This document shows, piece by piece, positions 9,767-19,088 of a stretch of 22,896 nt of DNA. The stretch spans positions 59,665 to 82,560 of the forward strand of contig ML977059.1 of the NCBI GenBank assembly GCA_010015675.1, read 5' to 3'. The position numbers and the translations under genes were made by a program. Below the pieces are notes generated by a model. The model worked only from the letters and a program-made list of their open reading frames with translations, was not told the DNA's origin and made no database searches. Positions within the stretch are counted from its first letter, which is position 1, and each line of letters opens with the position of its first letter. Source of the DNA: Byssothecium circinans (lineage: Eukaryota > Ascomycota > Dothideomycetes > Pleosporales > Massarinaceae).

Positions 9767-10717
9767 ATGGAACATCAGCCCTCGGCGCCGGCGAATCCGG
9801 CCAGCACCGCACAAGCACAAGCGCAACCGCCACCGCCACCGCAACCTCAACCTCAACCGTCATACCACCGCCAGCAGTCGCCCATCGCCGACACGTACCA
9901 CCACCGCGAACATGAGGACAGCGAAAAGGACGAGCAGTATGTCCCGCGAGGGCAGAGGGGCAGCAAGGGCAGCAGCCGCAGTCGCGCTCACGACTCGGTG
10001 ATGTCGAACCCGCTCTCGCCGCGACCGATACACCTCCCACCCAGCCCATCCATATCCACACCCGAGATCCAGCGCTCAATGCCGACAAACAACGAACCTG
10101 CATATCCACCTCGTGCCTACCTCGACCCCGAGAAGGTGGCAGGTGCGGCCGGCTCGCCGCGTGTTTCAGCGTCCAACCCAGACGTAACAGCCGTACTCTA
10201 CGACTCTGGCGAGTATCACGAAAAAGGTCCCGAAGACAAGCCAGTGCAGCTTCTGGTATCCGAACCTGATCCTAGACGAAGGAATTTGTATAGCTAACAG
10301 ACACAGCTCTTCCTTTCCGGCCCCTGCGCTCTACTTTCTCTGTTCATCGCACTCTGGACTTTCGTCGCGCTGCTCATCTCCACGCTCCTCCAGCCCTTCC
10401 GTCTCCTCTCATCGCGCTCAACGAACACGGCTCAGCTCACCACCTTCCTCGCGCCGCCGCTGAACCTCCAGCTGCACCTCATCTACTCGTACGCCACATC
10501 AACCGAGTACAGCGCACCCATGCTCGTAGTAATCCATCTCATCTCTCCGTTCGTCGCCGTCGGAGTTGCTATCGCAGCGTGGACGGCGGCCTGCTTCTGG
10601 TTCTTCTCCGCAATCTTGGGTGATCCTGCCGGCCAGGACAGTCACAACGACGGCAAGGACAGCATCCTCGGCGTGCGGAATTGGTGGGAGCGGTGGCTGT
10701 CACGAGCGCTCAGATAG
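9767..10717 (+). CDS. hypothetical membrane protein with Pro/Gln-rich N-terminus, 299 aa
   Basis: Two exons (9767-10255 and 10307-10717) are joined across a 51-nt intron with donor GTATCC, a textbook GCTAAC branch site and acceptor ACACAG. Splicing is in phase and continues QLL directly into LFLSGPCALLSLFIALW. The N-terminal 160 residues are low-complexity and hydrophilic: a PPPPPQPQPQP run near residue 25, an acidic/basic patch, and SP-rich segments. The C-terminal part has two hydrophobic segments, about residues 167-187 (CALLSLFIALWTFVALLIS) and about 230-255 (PMLVVIHLISPFVAVGVAIA and following), then a short cytosolic-looking tail ending WWERWLSRALR. I do not recognise the family. A two-pass membrane protein with a long disordered N-terminus is what the sequence shows; localisation is not determinable. 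Confidence 0.75.
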
Positions 10718-12488
10718 CCCAAGAATAGGGAAGCTGGGATACAATGTTCATGGTAATATGTTACGAATAATTTGGGCATAACAGGATGGTGGGGTACTTT
10801 AGCGGCATTCAACGGCGTTTATGGATGGATTGAAAAGGTTGGGCCTGCGATATCAGAGGCTGTGCTCCGGTCTCACAGGGGGGCATTTGGCGTTTTGTTT
10901 GACATTAGGTGGTGCATGGTTTTGGCATGTCTGCACTGTATGAGACTTTGCAAGTCGTGTTGTTAGTTCCATATGATATCCCCAGAGTTTCAATACATAC
11001 TCTATCTTCATCGTCTTATTGGAAGTGTGTTCTTCGTTCAATGAGGCGGCGGGTTAATATTGACAATCATCTAAATGTCAAATTCGGCCTGCCAGCTCCA
11101 TGACCTCAGCTCAACCTCAACCTCAACCACTCTCACCAAGCATAAGTATTCCGTTCCCATACTATAAAAGGAAATCCCGCCCCCTCACCCAACAAGTATT
11201 CTCGCGCTCACTAGTCCTCCCACTCTCCGCCCCTCCTTCACATGGGAGAACCGGCAAAGTATCTGCAGCGCTTAGGTATGCGGATGTCACGGTATAGGTC
11301 CGAACAGGCGGGCTCCCGTTCACTCACGAATCACGAATCACGAATCACGAATCACGAATCACGAATCACGAATCACGAATCACGAATCACGAATCACGAG
11401 CAGAACCACACTGCCCTTTCCCTGTCTTGGCTAGCAGACGTGGTCATTCCCAACCTGCGCTGCCAATACGCTCGTCGCTTGGTAATAACGTATGCCAATA
11501 CCGCGCAGTGAGGAGATTCCGCCCAGTGAGTTGGCGTTCCGCTGCGCTGTGGATGCCGCTTGTGTGGCTTGGCGGTGGTGATTTGGCGATGAGTAACCGG
11601 CATGATATGATAGTATAACGATAATATGATCGTCCGGGTGAATACTTTTATTGAATGTGAATAGGAGCCGATCATATATTGTTGGGATGAATTGAGTTTC
11701 ATAGAATGTAACGTTCTAGAGTTCGGTGGTGGTTGTTGTTACCGTATTGAGAACTAGAGATTAAGAGCTTGGACAATGTCACCCGATATTGAGATGGGCC
11801 GGACAATTCAATTTTGGAATGCCCAGCTCGACGATTTCCTTCCTGGGAAGACTAAGAGTGTATTCTGATTATCGGTGTTTGGAGGCTTTGTCGCCGCGGA
11901 AGGTTATCCGTTCAGCCTCAAACTCTCCGCTCGCTTTCCCATCCCACTCACAGCAAGCGGGCGGGGAGGAAGGTTTCTTGGTTACTCATCCAAGCCTTTT
12001 TGCATAGGCTGCCGGAGATCTCGGGAGCTTGGTGCTTGGATGGTGGAGACGGCGGCGACAGGTAAAACACCCGGTACCAACAAGCCTGTTGCCTGCCAAG
12101 AGCTAAAGTAGAGTCTAGAAGACGGAAAGACGGATGAGGGAAGAACTGTCAAGGCTGGGTGAGACAAGATAGCGGTGCAGATCGGGAAGGAGGCTGCAGA
12201 TGGTGTTTAGAGTGGATGTGGTAAGCTCATGTGAATTGAGAGTAATGTAGTAATATCAGAAGTACCTAGGTATATAAGAGACATTCACAAAAGAGATGAC
12301 GCCAAGTCATGTGAAACAAGATAAATTCGCTTGAATGCACCCAGACACTGGCGTCAGATCTAAGACCGACAAAGACTTCAAAGACGCCGTGATAATGTAT
12401 CGTTCAAAACAGTATAGACATCGTGAGACCGTGACGCCGATCTCACTATTAGGAAGTTAGACATTAAATTCGCCAACACTCGGCGAAG
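10718..12488. other. 1.8-kb stretch without a supported gene
   Basis: The left part is the 3' UTR of the membrane-protein gene. A TATA-like TATAAAAGG at about 11163-11171 precedes an ATG at 11242 whose frame runs through the heptanucleotide repeat at 11324-11400, but the resulting peptide is mostly repeat and ends soon after. Around 11100-11130 the short motif CAACCT recurs a few times. Sequence from about 11600 to 12488 shows only short frames and is the 3' flank of the minus-strand gene that ends at 12489. I see no RNA gene. Confidence 0.4.
11324..11400. repeat. heptanucleotide tandem repeat (TCACGAA)x11
   Basis: Ten perfect tandem copies of TCACGAA (11324-11393) are followed by an eleventh copy whose last base is G (11394-11400). 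The array is unusually uniform for a minisatellite, suggesting recent slippage or strong homogenisation. Because the unit is 7 bp, three units make 21 bp and a translated frame repeats every seven residues. The frame starting at 11242 therefore stays open through it, but I do not think it is coding. Confidence 0.95.
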
Positions 12489-13683
12489 TTAGCAAGGCAT
12501 TGAAGGTCGCAAAGATTGGGAAGGCCGCGAAGATTGACAAGCCCGCACCGGCGTGCCGAGTTCCTTCATCACACCAATTTCGGTGTTGGCAGCCGTGTCC
12601 TTGTTGGAAAGTCTAGGAAACGGGGCCTCTTTCAACAACTCTACACTCTTTCTCATCGCTCGTGATCTCATCAATTCACGCTGCAGACAATTTTTCAGAC
12701 AGTTCTCAAGCAGAGCGGGTTCGTTCTCTCCGAGCTCGTCCGATTTGAGGCTGAGGCGTGCACTAGGACCCCACCGTCGCAGACAGCTTTGCTCACTACC
12801 GATTTCCTTCTGGAAGATGTGATCCAGGAACGCGTACGATTCGTCAAAGGTCTTGTAACAGCTCGAACAAGCGAACGTCGCTCTGTTCTCCATGTTCGCT
12901 GTCGACGGAGGCTGTGAAGTATGCGACGCGAAGAGTAGTCTTCTGTAGCTTGGAAGTCCCGAGTGTGCCGATACCGCAATCTGCACATTACATCCTGGAC
13001 AAAATTCGCGCTCATCATGAGGGTCTCGGGGGCGTACTTTTCGCGCATTAATGGTACTGCGATGACCTTGTCGTTGATCCGTCTGCAATTGAACAGCGTA
13101 AGGGCAGAACTTGACCGAAAATCGCGGCGGTGGGAGACACAGACTGTCACGGCTGGACTGAAGGCGAGACGTTTGGTCTCGTAAGGCATCGAGGCATGCG
13201 CGACGGATGCCACGGGCCGCTCTGAGGATGTCGTCGTATGGGAGTGAGATGTGAGAGACTGAGATCCGGGATTCCATGCAGTCTTGTAGTGGTACGTTGA
13301 CTTCGTGCTGCAAGCGGAGGAGTTGCGCGGACAGAACGGTATGGCATGGTGCTGCTTTTAGTCAGTCTTCCGTCCCGTCCCGTCCAGAGCTTAGTCGTGG
13401 TAGAAATCTGAGTCTTACAGTCGCCTCTCTCGAATCGCGAACCGAAGGCTTCTTTCCCTTCCTGCAAAGCCTTGTCCACATGCCGACCTAGACTCAATGC
13501 CTTTTCCAAGGGATCTTCTTTGTTGGTTGAAGCGATGCACTGCCAGGTTGATCTTCTCCTTCGGCTCTTGGACATCCACTGCTCGTACGCTTCATGTGCG
13601 TTCCGGAACTCTCGGTCGATGTCCCACAACAGAAAGGATGTGTAGTGTGAGTCTTCCCAGACGCCCGAAAATATGACAGACAT
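12489..13683 (-). CDS. hypothetical protein with zinc-finger-like clusters, 375 aa
   Basis: Two exons, 13683-13419 and 13351-12489, are joined over a 67-nt intron (donor GTAAGA, CTGAC branch, acceptor GCAG; an AAAAG acceptor 3 nt earlier would add one codon). The frame is continuous: ERGD then SPCHTVLSAQLLRLQHEV. The N-terminus (MSVIFSGVWEDSHYTSFLLWDI) is not a signal peptide. Possible metal-binding pieces are CPGC at about residues 206-209 and FACSSCYKTFDESYAFLDHIF, with C250, C253, H266 and C278, which has the C-x2-C-x12-H spacing of C2H2-type fingers though the last ligand differs. The middle is basic, the C-terminus Arg/Lys-rich. I do not recognise a family. Nuclear or RNA-related roles would be speculation. 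An 82-codon opposite-strand frame here is a shadow. Confidence 0.65.
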
Positions 13684-14718
13684 GGCGCGAAGATATGCAG
13701 AGCGCGTGAATTAGTCTAACTTAAGGAGGTGGGAGCAATGATGAGAAGTGAAGCACAGGACGAGAGTGAAGGAAGACAGGAGTGAATATGAAAAAGTTAC
13801 GTCCACCCGATCTCAAGAATAGCTGAACTTGCGAGGTTCGGCAACTAAGATCTAGTACGGGGTAAATCTATTCCCAGGTCAGGTTGGGGTCAGCCCCCGG
13901 GATGCGCTACGACGGACGCGATTGTCGCCGATTGAAGCTGCAGAACAGGAAAACCTGGAAATATTCGGCCATATTTCGTATCCGCTTCCAGCGCACGCTG
14001 TGTTGGCAGTGCAAATACCGCTCGAGTATTTCGTCATGGTCATGCAGGTACCGAAGGTCGCCTGCTGCACTTCCTGTCTAACAGCAATAATGGGTTGGAT
14101 GGGAAGGAAAGGTCGATTTTGTGGCGCGTCTCTGCATGATTAGTGTTGTTTGTGTGGAATTGGAGGAGGTCAATGGGTTGTGATTAGTGTGCAACGAGGC
14201 CGATGGGAGTATGAAGGATGGATGTCATGCCGCGAAAGAACGTTTTATAGAAGTGAGGTTCTGATGTGCCTGCGGTCCTCGTCAGAAGAGGAAATGCATG
14301 CATGGGACGAGTGCGTTGAGATATATATGTCATCCCACCCCTCTTGGGCCCGAGCTTCCTGCGGTGCTACTCGCGGCTAACTTAAGTTCAGCGTCATGCA
14401 GCCATCAGCTTGCTAATATTTTTTGTTGAAGCGCTTTGGCAATGCGACGTGCGGCCGAGCATCAATGTTTCCAGAGTCGAAGGTCACAGGTTTAGCTTGA
14501 CAGAAGAGTAGTGGTGCCGCTGTCAAATGGACCTTCTTGAGATGATCGTTGACCCCCCACGTCCAAGAGTTTGCCCCACCATGCACATCGTCAAGTTCAG
14601 GTCCTCCCCCGCATACTACCTTGACCTTGCCAAAGATACTTAAAACCACTGTCAAAGCTCCAAGTTTGTGACCGGCATCACCAATCCCCAATTTCGAAGT
14701 TTGAACATCTGTATCAAG
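13684..14718. other. intergenic stretch, probable divergent promoters
   Basis: One kilobase separates the divergent 12489-13683 gene and ureG. Short frames occur on both strands, none with recognisable protein character. TGAGATATATATG near 14318-14330 is a TA-rich spot that could serve as a TATA element for ureG or an unseen transcript. No tRNA, repeat or transposon end is evident. Confidence 0.4.
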
Positions 14719-15676
14719 ATGTCACACAGCCATTCACACGATGGCGGCGCGCCGCACTCGCACGGCGGGGGTGACCACGGCCACACTCACGAGATATTGG
14801 ACGGACCGGGAAGCTTTCTGGGGCGCGAGATGCCGATCATAGAGGGAAGAGATTGGGAAGATAGAGCATTCACCATTGGCATTGGAGGGTATTTTACCAC
14901 ACTTCTACTTTTGCTTCTACTTGAAGCTCCTGAGGACTCCGTGGCGCTTGATATTCAGTCCCTTGCAAGTTATACGGGATTGCTATGCTGACCTATCTTA
15001 CAGTCCGGTGGGTTCCGGAAAGACAGCCCTCATGCTCGCCCTCTGCAAAGCTTTCCGAACTCGCTTCTCGATAGCTGCCGTAACGAACGACATCTTCACG
15101 CGCGAAGACTGCGAGTTCCTTACCAAGAACAACGCTCTACCAGCGTAAGCTTCTCCATAAGCTTTTCGTGCTGTTAGCAAATCTCACCACAGGAATAGTG
15201 AACGTATCGTCGCAGTCGAAACCGGCGGCTGCCCTCACGCTGCTGTCCGCGAAGACATATCCACCAACCTCCTCACCCTCACGCAGCTCCACCACAAATT
15301 CTCAACCGACCTCCTCCTCATCGAGTCCGGTGGTGACAACTTGGCAGCAAACTACTCCCGCGAACTCGCAGACTTCATCATCTACGTTATCGACGTATCG
15401 GGCGGGGACAAGATTCCTCGTAAAGGTGGTCCGGGCATCACACAAAGCGACCTGTTGGTGGTGAACAAGTGCGATTTGGCGGAGGCTGTGGGTGCCGATC
15501 TGGGTGTCATGGAGGGGGATAGCCGGAGAATGAGAGAGGGTGGACCGACCATCTTTGCGGTTGTGAAGAGTGGAAAGGGTGTGGATAATATCGTAGACTT
15601 GATATTGAGTGCGTGGAAGGCTAGTGGGGCGGGACAGGCGAGGAAGGAGAAGTTTAAGCCGGTGGTCATGGAGTAG
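14719..15676 (+). CDS. ureG: urease accessory GTPase UreG
   Basis: SIMIBI-class GTPase that, with UreD/UreF, delivers nickel to apo-urease in the cytosol. Three exons: 14719-14888, 15004-15144, 15199-15676; 262 aa. The N-terminus is a histidine-rich nickel-binding segment (eight His in the first 24 residues). Then come the P-loop GPVGSGKT (57-64), [15 protein letters not shown], the conserved [16 protein letters not shown] containing the CPH metal-binding motif (115-117), [15 protein letters not shown], and the guanine-specificity motif NKCD (193-196). The second intron (donor GTAAGC) has two in-phase AG acceptors 6 nt apart; I use the downstream one because it gives LPAERI as in other UreGs, while the upstream one adds two residues. 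The first intron has a weaker donor (GTATTT) with a GCTGAC branch site. Convergent with cox11, 172 bp apart. Confidence 0.95.
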
Positions 15677-15848
15677 ATACTGACCATTCGCCATTGATCG
15701 GACAGGCGTACACTGCCGGAAAGTCCATTAGTGGATAAAGACGGTGGTCTGATGGAATGGGCATGCGGAACACTGAATAAGTCTTCAACACCCCTTTTCT
15801 TACAATCAGTATGGTACAGTCCTTTACTATACACGACATCCGTCTTTT

Positions 15849-16769
15849 CTACATTGTAGCTACAGGCGTCAAGTGTCCATCCTTGTCATACTTGGCCTTG
15901 AAAAATGTATAGTTCAACGTCACCGTCAAAATCCCCTTCATATTATGATCCTGCACAAACTCGGGATCGATGTAAAAGAAAACGGGCATATCCACCGTCT
16001 CTCCCGCATTCAACCGCTGCTCCTCAAAGCAGAAACATTGGATCTTGGAAAAGTACGGGGCGACCTGGCCAGGCGTTACAGAATATGTAGCAACGCCAAT
16101 TATGTCTTCCTTGGAAGTATTTGTTGCCGTGTAAAAGGCTAGAGCGGTTTCACCTGGCAGGACTCGCACTTCACGCTGTTGGGGGACGAACTTCCAGGGA
16201 AGCACGTCGGATACTTGGCCGTTGAAGGTTATGCGGATTCGAGGGTGGGTTTCGACAGGCTTGAGGCGTTCGGAGGGGTCGGCAGTGGGGTCTCCACCAT
16301 GGGAGGCGGAGCGAATGGGTTGGCCACCCCAACCAGTTGTTTGGCAGATCTGGAAGGTTGATTGTTATCAGATGTCTGATACGGAGGATAAGGTAAAAAG
16401 TACCATCTTGTACATGGGCACTGAGCCGTACGAAAGCGCCACGGTTCCGAGAATAATACTGAAGACATAGTTCCTTTCCCAGGTCAGCCCATCCATCATC
16501 CCTAGCAATCAACACAATGCGCTTTCATACAAAGTCGTCCGGTTCTTCTCTTTATAGCTGTCCCTGAGTTGGTCCATTGACGGCGTCGAGCTCTGCCTCG
16601 CTGCTTTCGTCGTGTTTAAACATCTTCGCGCTGGTCGTACGATGCCGGTGCTAGAGTGTGTCGGTCGCGCAGATCGAAGGGCAGGTCGAGACGTATATCG
16701 CGAACATGATGAACATGTCCAGGGCTCGAACAGACGCGCTGTTTGTCGTAACGGCGATGAGATGGACAT
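15849..16769 (-). CDS. cox11: cytochrome c oxidase assembly factor Cox11 (copper chaperone)
   Basis: Inner-membrane mitochondrial protein that helps insert CuB into Cox1. Exons 16769-16531, 16473-16404 and 16349-15849 join in phase to 269 aa. The N-terminus (MSISSPLRQTARLFEPW and on) is Arg/Ser-rich without acidic residues except Glu15, a plausible matrix-targeting presequence. One membrane segment follows at about 81-98 (NYVFSIILGTVALSYGS), then VPMYKMICQTTGWGG, and an intermembrane-space copper domain with WKFVPQQREVRVLPGETALA, VTPGQVAPYFSKIQCFCFEE (CFCF copper ligands C208 and C210) and ETVDMPVFFYIDPEF. C105 is the third conserved cysteine. The first intron's donor was placed at GTATGA because it gives NRTTLNYV without an insertion. 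The ATG is only 98 bp from a transposon terminus in the promoter. Confidence 0.95.
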
Positions 16770-16867
16770 GGTGTGGAGTCTTGTGGTGGTGCCACTGGTG
16801 CGCAAATCAATGATTCGTGAAGTCTGACGCCGGCGAAAGGTGCTGGTTCTAGCCGTTTTCGGAAGTA

Positions 16868-16915
16868 ACGTGTCCGTGCACCCAATGCACGGATTCAGCC
16901 AATGCACGCCGAACA
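16868..16915. repeat. left terminal inverted repeat of the 2.1-kb element
   Basis: Matches the reverse complement of 18929-18976 at all 48 positions; the first difference just inside is C versus T. It is flanked outside by TA at 16866-16867. The same end, diverged, is seen at 22861-22896. Confidence 0.95.
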
Positions 16916-17019
16916 CCATAGACGCTCTATTAGAAATAAGGCTGCAGAACCACCTACAAACAATATTATTATAAGATTTTCTACTAGGGTAGTAAATCAA
17001 TAGCTGCGATTAATTTGCA

Positions 17020-18879
17020 CTACTTAAATCTATCTGGAAGCTTGACGTTGCAACCGCTGCGTGTAGATTTGGTTGGGGCAGCAGATGCGCCCTCTGAGGC
17101 TTCCCCAACATCTGTAGCATTAATAACACGTTTCTAACGCTTTCTGCTCTGTAGAGATAGCTAAGAAGCCTTTCTCTTACTCCTTTAGAATAGTTGTAGA
17201 GCTTTTTTAGCGTCGCGGGCAGACTTCTAGGCAGCGCGCTAAGCTGCCTTTTTAGCTCTCTCCTTCTCCTTCGCCTTTTTAGCTGCCTCTCGCGCAACAC
17301 GCTTTTCCTGCTGGATTTTCTCCTTGTATAGCTTTGCTGCCTTCTTTAGCTCTGCTGTCTCCGCTTTTTAAAGCTGCTGCTGCTTATCCTCCTACTCCTT
17401 AATTAATTAACGATAACGTGCCTCCCTTACTTTCTTTAGTAACTATAAGATAGCCCTACTATGATACTCCTAGCGCTGTTAAAGGTCTAGAGCTTTGCTC
17501 TTCTTCTCACGCTTCTTCTTAATAGATAGCGCCTGCCTAAGCCTATTGTTGTCATGCTTAAGCAGCTCATTTTTAACAGATAGATAGTGGAGTAATTAAC
17601 GAAGCTTCTATGTATCCTTGCTACTTTAATTACTTACTATAGAGCGTACAGGCTTATCTATCTTTCTCTAGTCATGATCGCTAAGCCCTAATAAAGAGTT
17701 ATCGCCTAATTCTTAATCCTAGGTAAACCTATTAAGGATAGGGTTAGGATTAGGTAGCGATATGCCTGTAGCTCTAAAAGAGCTAAGGATAGTTAATTCT
17801 TTAAAAGAGGCCTTCCACACATTCTAGAATAGGGGGAAGAAGTTGCCTTTAGTAATAGAAGCTAGGCCTTAGCTTCTATAAAGATATCTTAATAGCTCTA
17901 CTAAGTAAGCTGTTAATAGAGGCTTAAACATTGCAACGTTAAGTAGCTAAAGCGTATAAGTTAAATAAGGAGGTAGGATAGCAAGAAGGATCCTATTTTA
18001 ATTATAGTAGTCGATAAAGTCTATAGTAATATAAGATCCGTAGCTATCTAAGATTAAAAGTTAATATAATCGTTAAGTCTTTTCTTTTATATAGCAATTA
18101 AATACCTACTTAAGCTAGGTAAGTCTAATATCGTTATTCGTCTAGCTAGAGGATGATAAGGTAATAAAGACTTTATAATATCCTACCTTAATATCTTCTA
18201 CCTAGCTTAATTAGATGCCCTTGTTAGTAGCCTTATAGATAAGGCTTAGTAGCAGAGCTAATCTATTAGCGCAAATACATGCTAGGAGCGTAATCTATAT
18301 ATGATTGCTATTTTAAAGTAATACCTTAACCTCTTTTTTCTCTTACATTTGTCTACTAAATATCCTTTTTATTCTACTAATAATACTAATTAGGACGCCT
18401 TTTTCATCTATATTGTAGATATAACGAGGATCTATGCAATATTAATTAATCTTGCTATATAGAAGGTTAAAATAGAGGCGATATTTATCTACTAAATTAG
18501 CTTTGTAGCGATTGCTGTCTATACTAACGGTCTATTACAAGATAAGATAAACGCTGTGTTAGTTAATAAAGCGGGTAACCTAGCTCTCGCTGACTAGCTT
18601 CTTTGCTATTATAGAGGTAAAATTCTGTATTATCTCTCTAGTAGGAGGTATATGTCTCTCCGTAAGTCTTTTAATATATCGTACAAGCTCCTACTTATGC
18701 TGTGGGTTAAGCTTTCGTTAATTAATTGTATTAGCTGCACGCGTCGCGGTAACACCTTGGTGCCTTCGTGAGAGTGTAGATCGATTAACACCATATCTAG
18801 TAGCAATTTCTGTATATGAAAAATCTTCTCCTGGTTCTCGCGATTCAATCTTATCCATCGCAGCTTGAATTGGATCCAT
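17020..18879 (-). pseudogene. pogo/Fot1-family transposase, RIP-mutated full-length frame
   Basis: From ATG 18879 the frame can be followed for exactly 620 codons to a terminal TAG at 17020 without any indel, but it holds more than 30 in-frame TAG/TAA codons. The first 54 codons are clean and encode a psq-type helix-turn-helix (FSYTEIATRYGVNRSTLSRR). Further on, decayed DDE landmarks are legible: NIDEKG, then LLILDSYGSY where relatives have DGHGSH, then LLNVAMFKPL where relatives have QPLDV. The changes at these sites are all C-to-T or G-to-A, as RIP produces. The C-terminal part keeps the family's Lys/Glu-rich region (NELLKHDNNRLRQAL) and a basic, Ala/Lys-rich tail ending SGCNVKLPDRFK. The transposase is inactive as it stands. 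Confidence 0.9.
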
Positions 18880-18928
18880 ATTGGTGGAGTTATCGCGTAT
18901 TGAAAGTAGGGAGTTTTGACGCGTCGGA

Positions 18929-18976
18929 TGTTCGGCGTGCATTGGCTGAATCCGTGCATTGGGTGCACGGACACGT
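18929..18976. repeat. right terminal inverted repeat of the 2.1-kb element
   Basis: Partner of the left 48-bp repeat, identical in inverse orientation, flanked outside by TA at 18977-18978. Its perfect identity to the left repeat contrasts with the heavy mutation of the interior. Confidence 0.95.
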
Positions 18977-19088
18977 TAGCCGGAGCTTGGACCGCAAGTG
19001 GACCTTTTGAACTTTCCGTCATTTACCACCTTGCGACATAAAACTGCTGCCAACGTCTTTAGTCGCATTCAACACAAACAACAAGAAA

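Larger units (their letters stand above)
16868..18976 (-). mobile_element. complete pogo/Fot1-like element, RIP-degraded, 2109 bp
   Basis: The element is bounded by perfect 48-bp inverted repeats (ACGTGTCCGTGCACCCAATG and on) and flanked on both sides by TA (16866-16867 and 18977-18978), the target duplication of Tc1/mariner/pogo elements. Each end contains a small palindrome (CCGTGCA..TGCACGG) and a direct repeat of CCAATGCACG. Between about 16,950 and 18,715 the sequence is strikingly AT- and TpA-rich, while the terminal repeats and the first 54 transposase codons are normal in composition. The internal transposase frame is on the minus strand. Ends, target duplication and coding remnant together make the call firm. 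Confidence 0.95.
16770..19088. promoter_or_regulatory. shared cox11 / HIT-finger promoter split by a transposon
   Basis: cox11 (minus) and the HIT-finger gene (plus) are divergent. Removing the 2.1-kb element and one TA leaves about 210 bp between their start codons: roughly 98 bp on the cox11 side (16770-16867) and 110 bp on the other (18979-19088). That is a normal size for a compact fungal bidirectional promoter. No confident TATA box is seen on either side; any upstream sites used by one gene from the other side are now more than 2 kb away. Confidence 0.55.

Noticed and set aside
11242..11511. 89-codon plus-strand frame passing through the heptamer array, preceded by a TATA-like motif
   Set aside because: Openness is forced by the repeat (7-bp unit without stops). 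The unique flanks are short and show no protein character.
13879..14143. Short overlapping frames on both strands between the zinc-finger-like gene and ureG
   Set aside because: No family resemblance, no consistent splice sites, and strands compete; treated as intergenic.
16509..17000. 163-codon minus-strand frame extending cox11 upstream into the transposon
   Set aside because: The upstream part is transposon terminal repeat. Cox11 most likely starts at 16769, where a presequence-like segment begins.
17010..17300. 96-codon minus-strand Arg/Lys-rich frame inside the 2.1-kb element
   Set aside because: It is an alternative frame over the basic tail of the transposase, whose own frame is in phase with the rest of the pseudogene.
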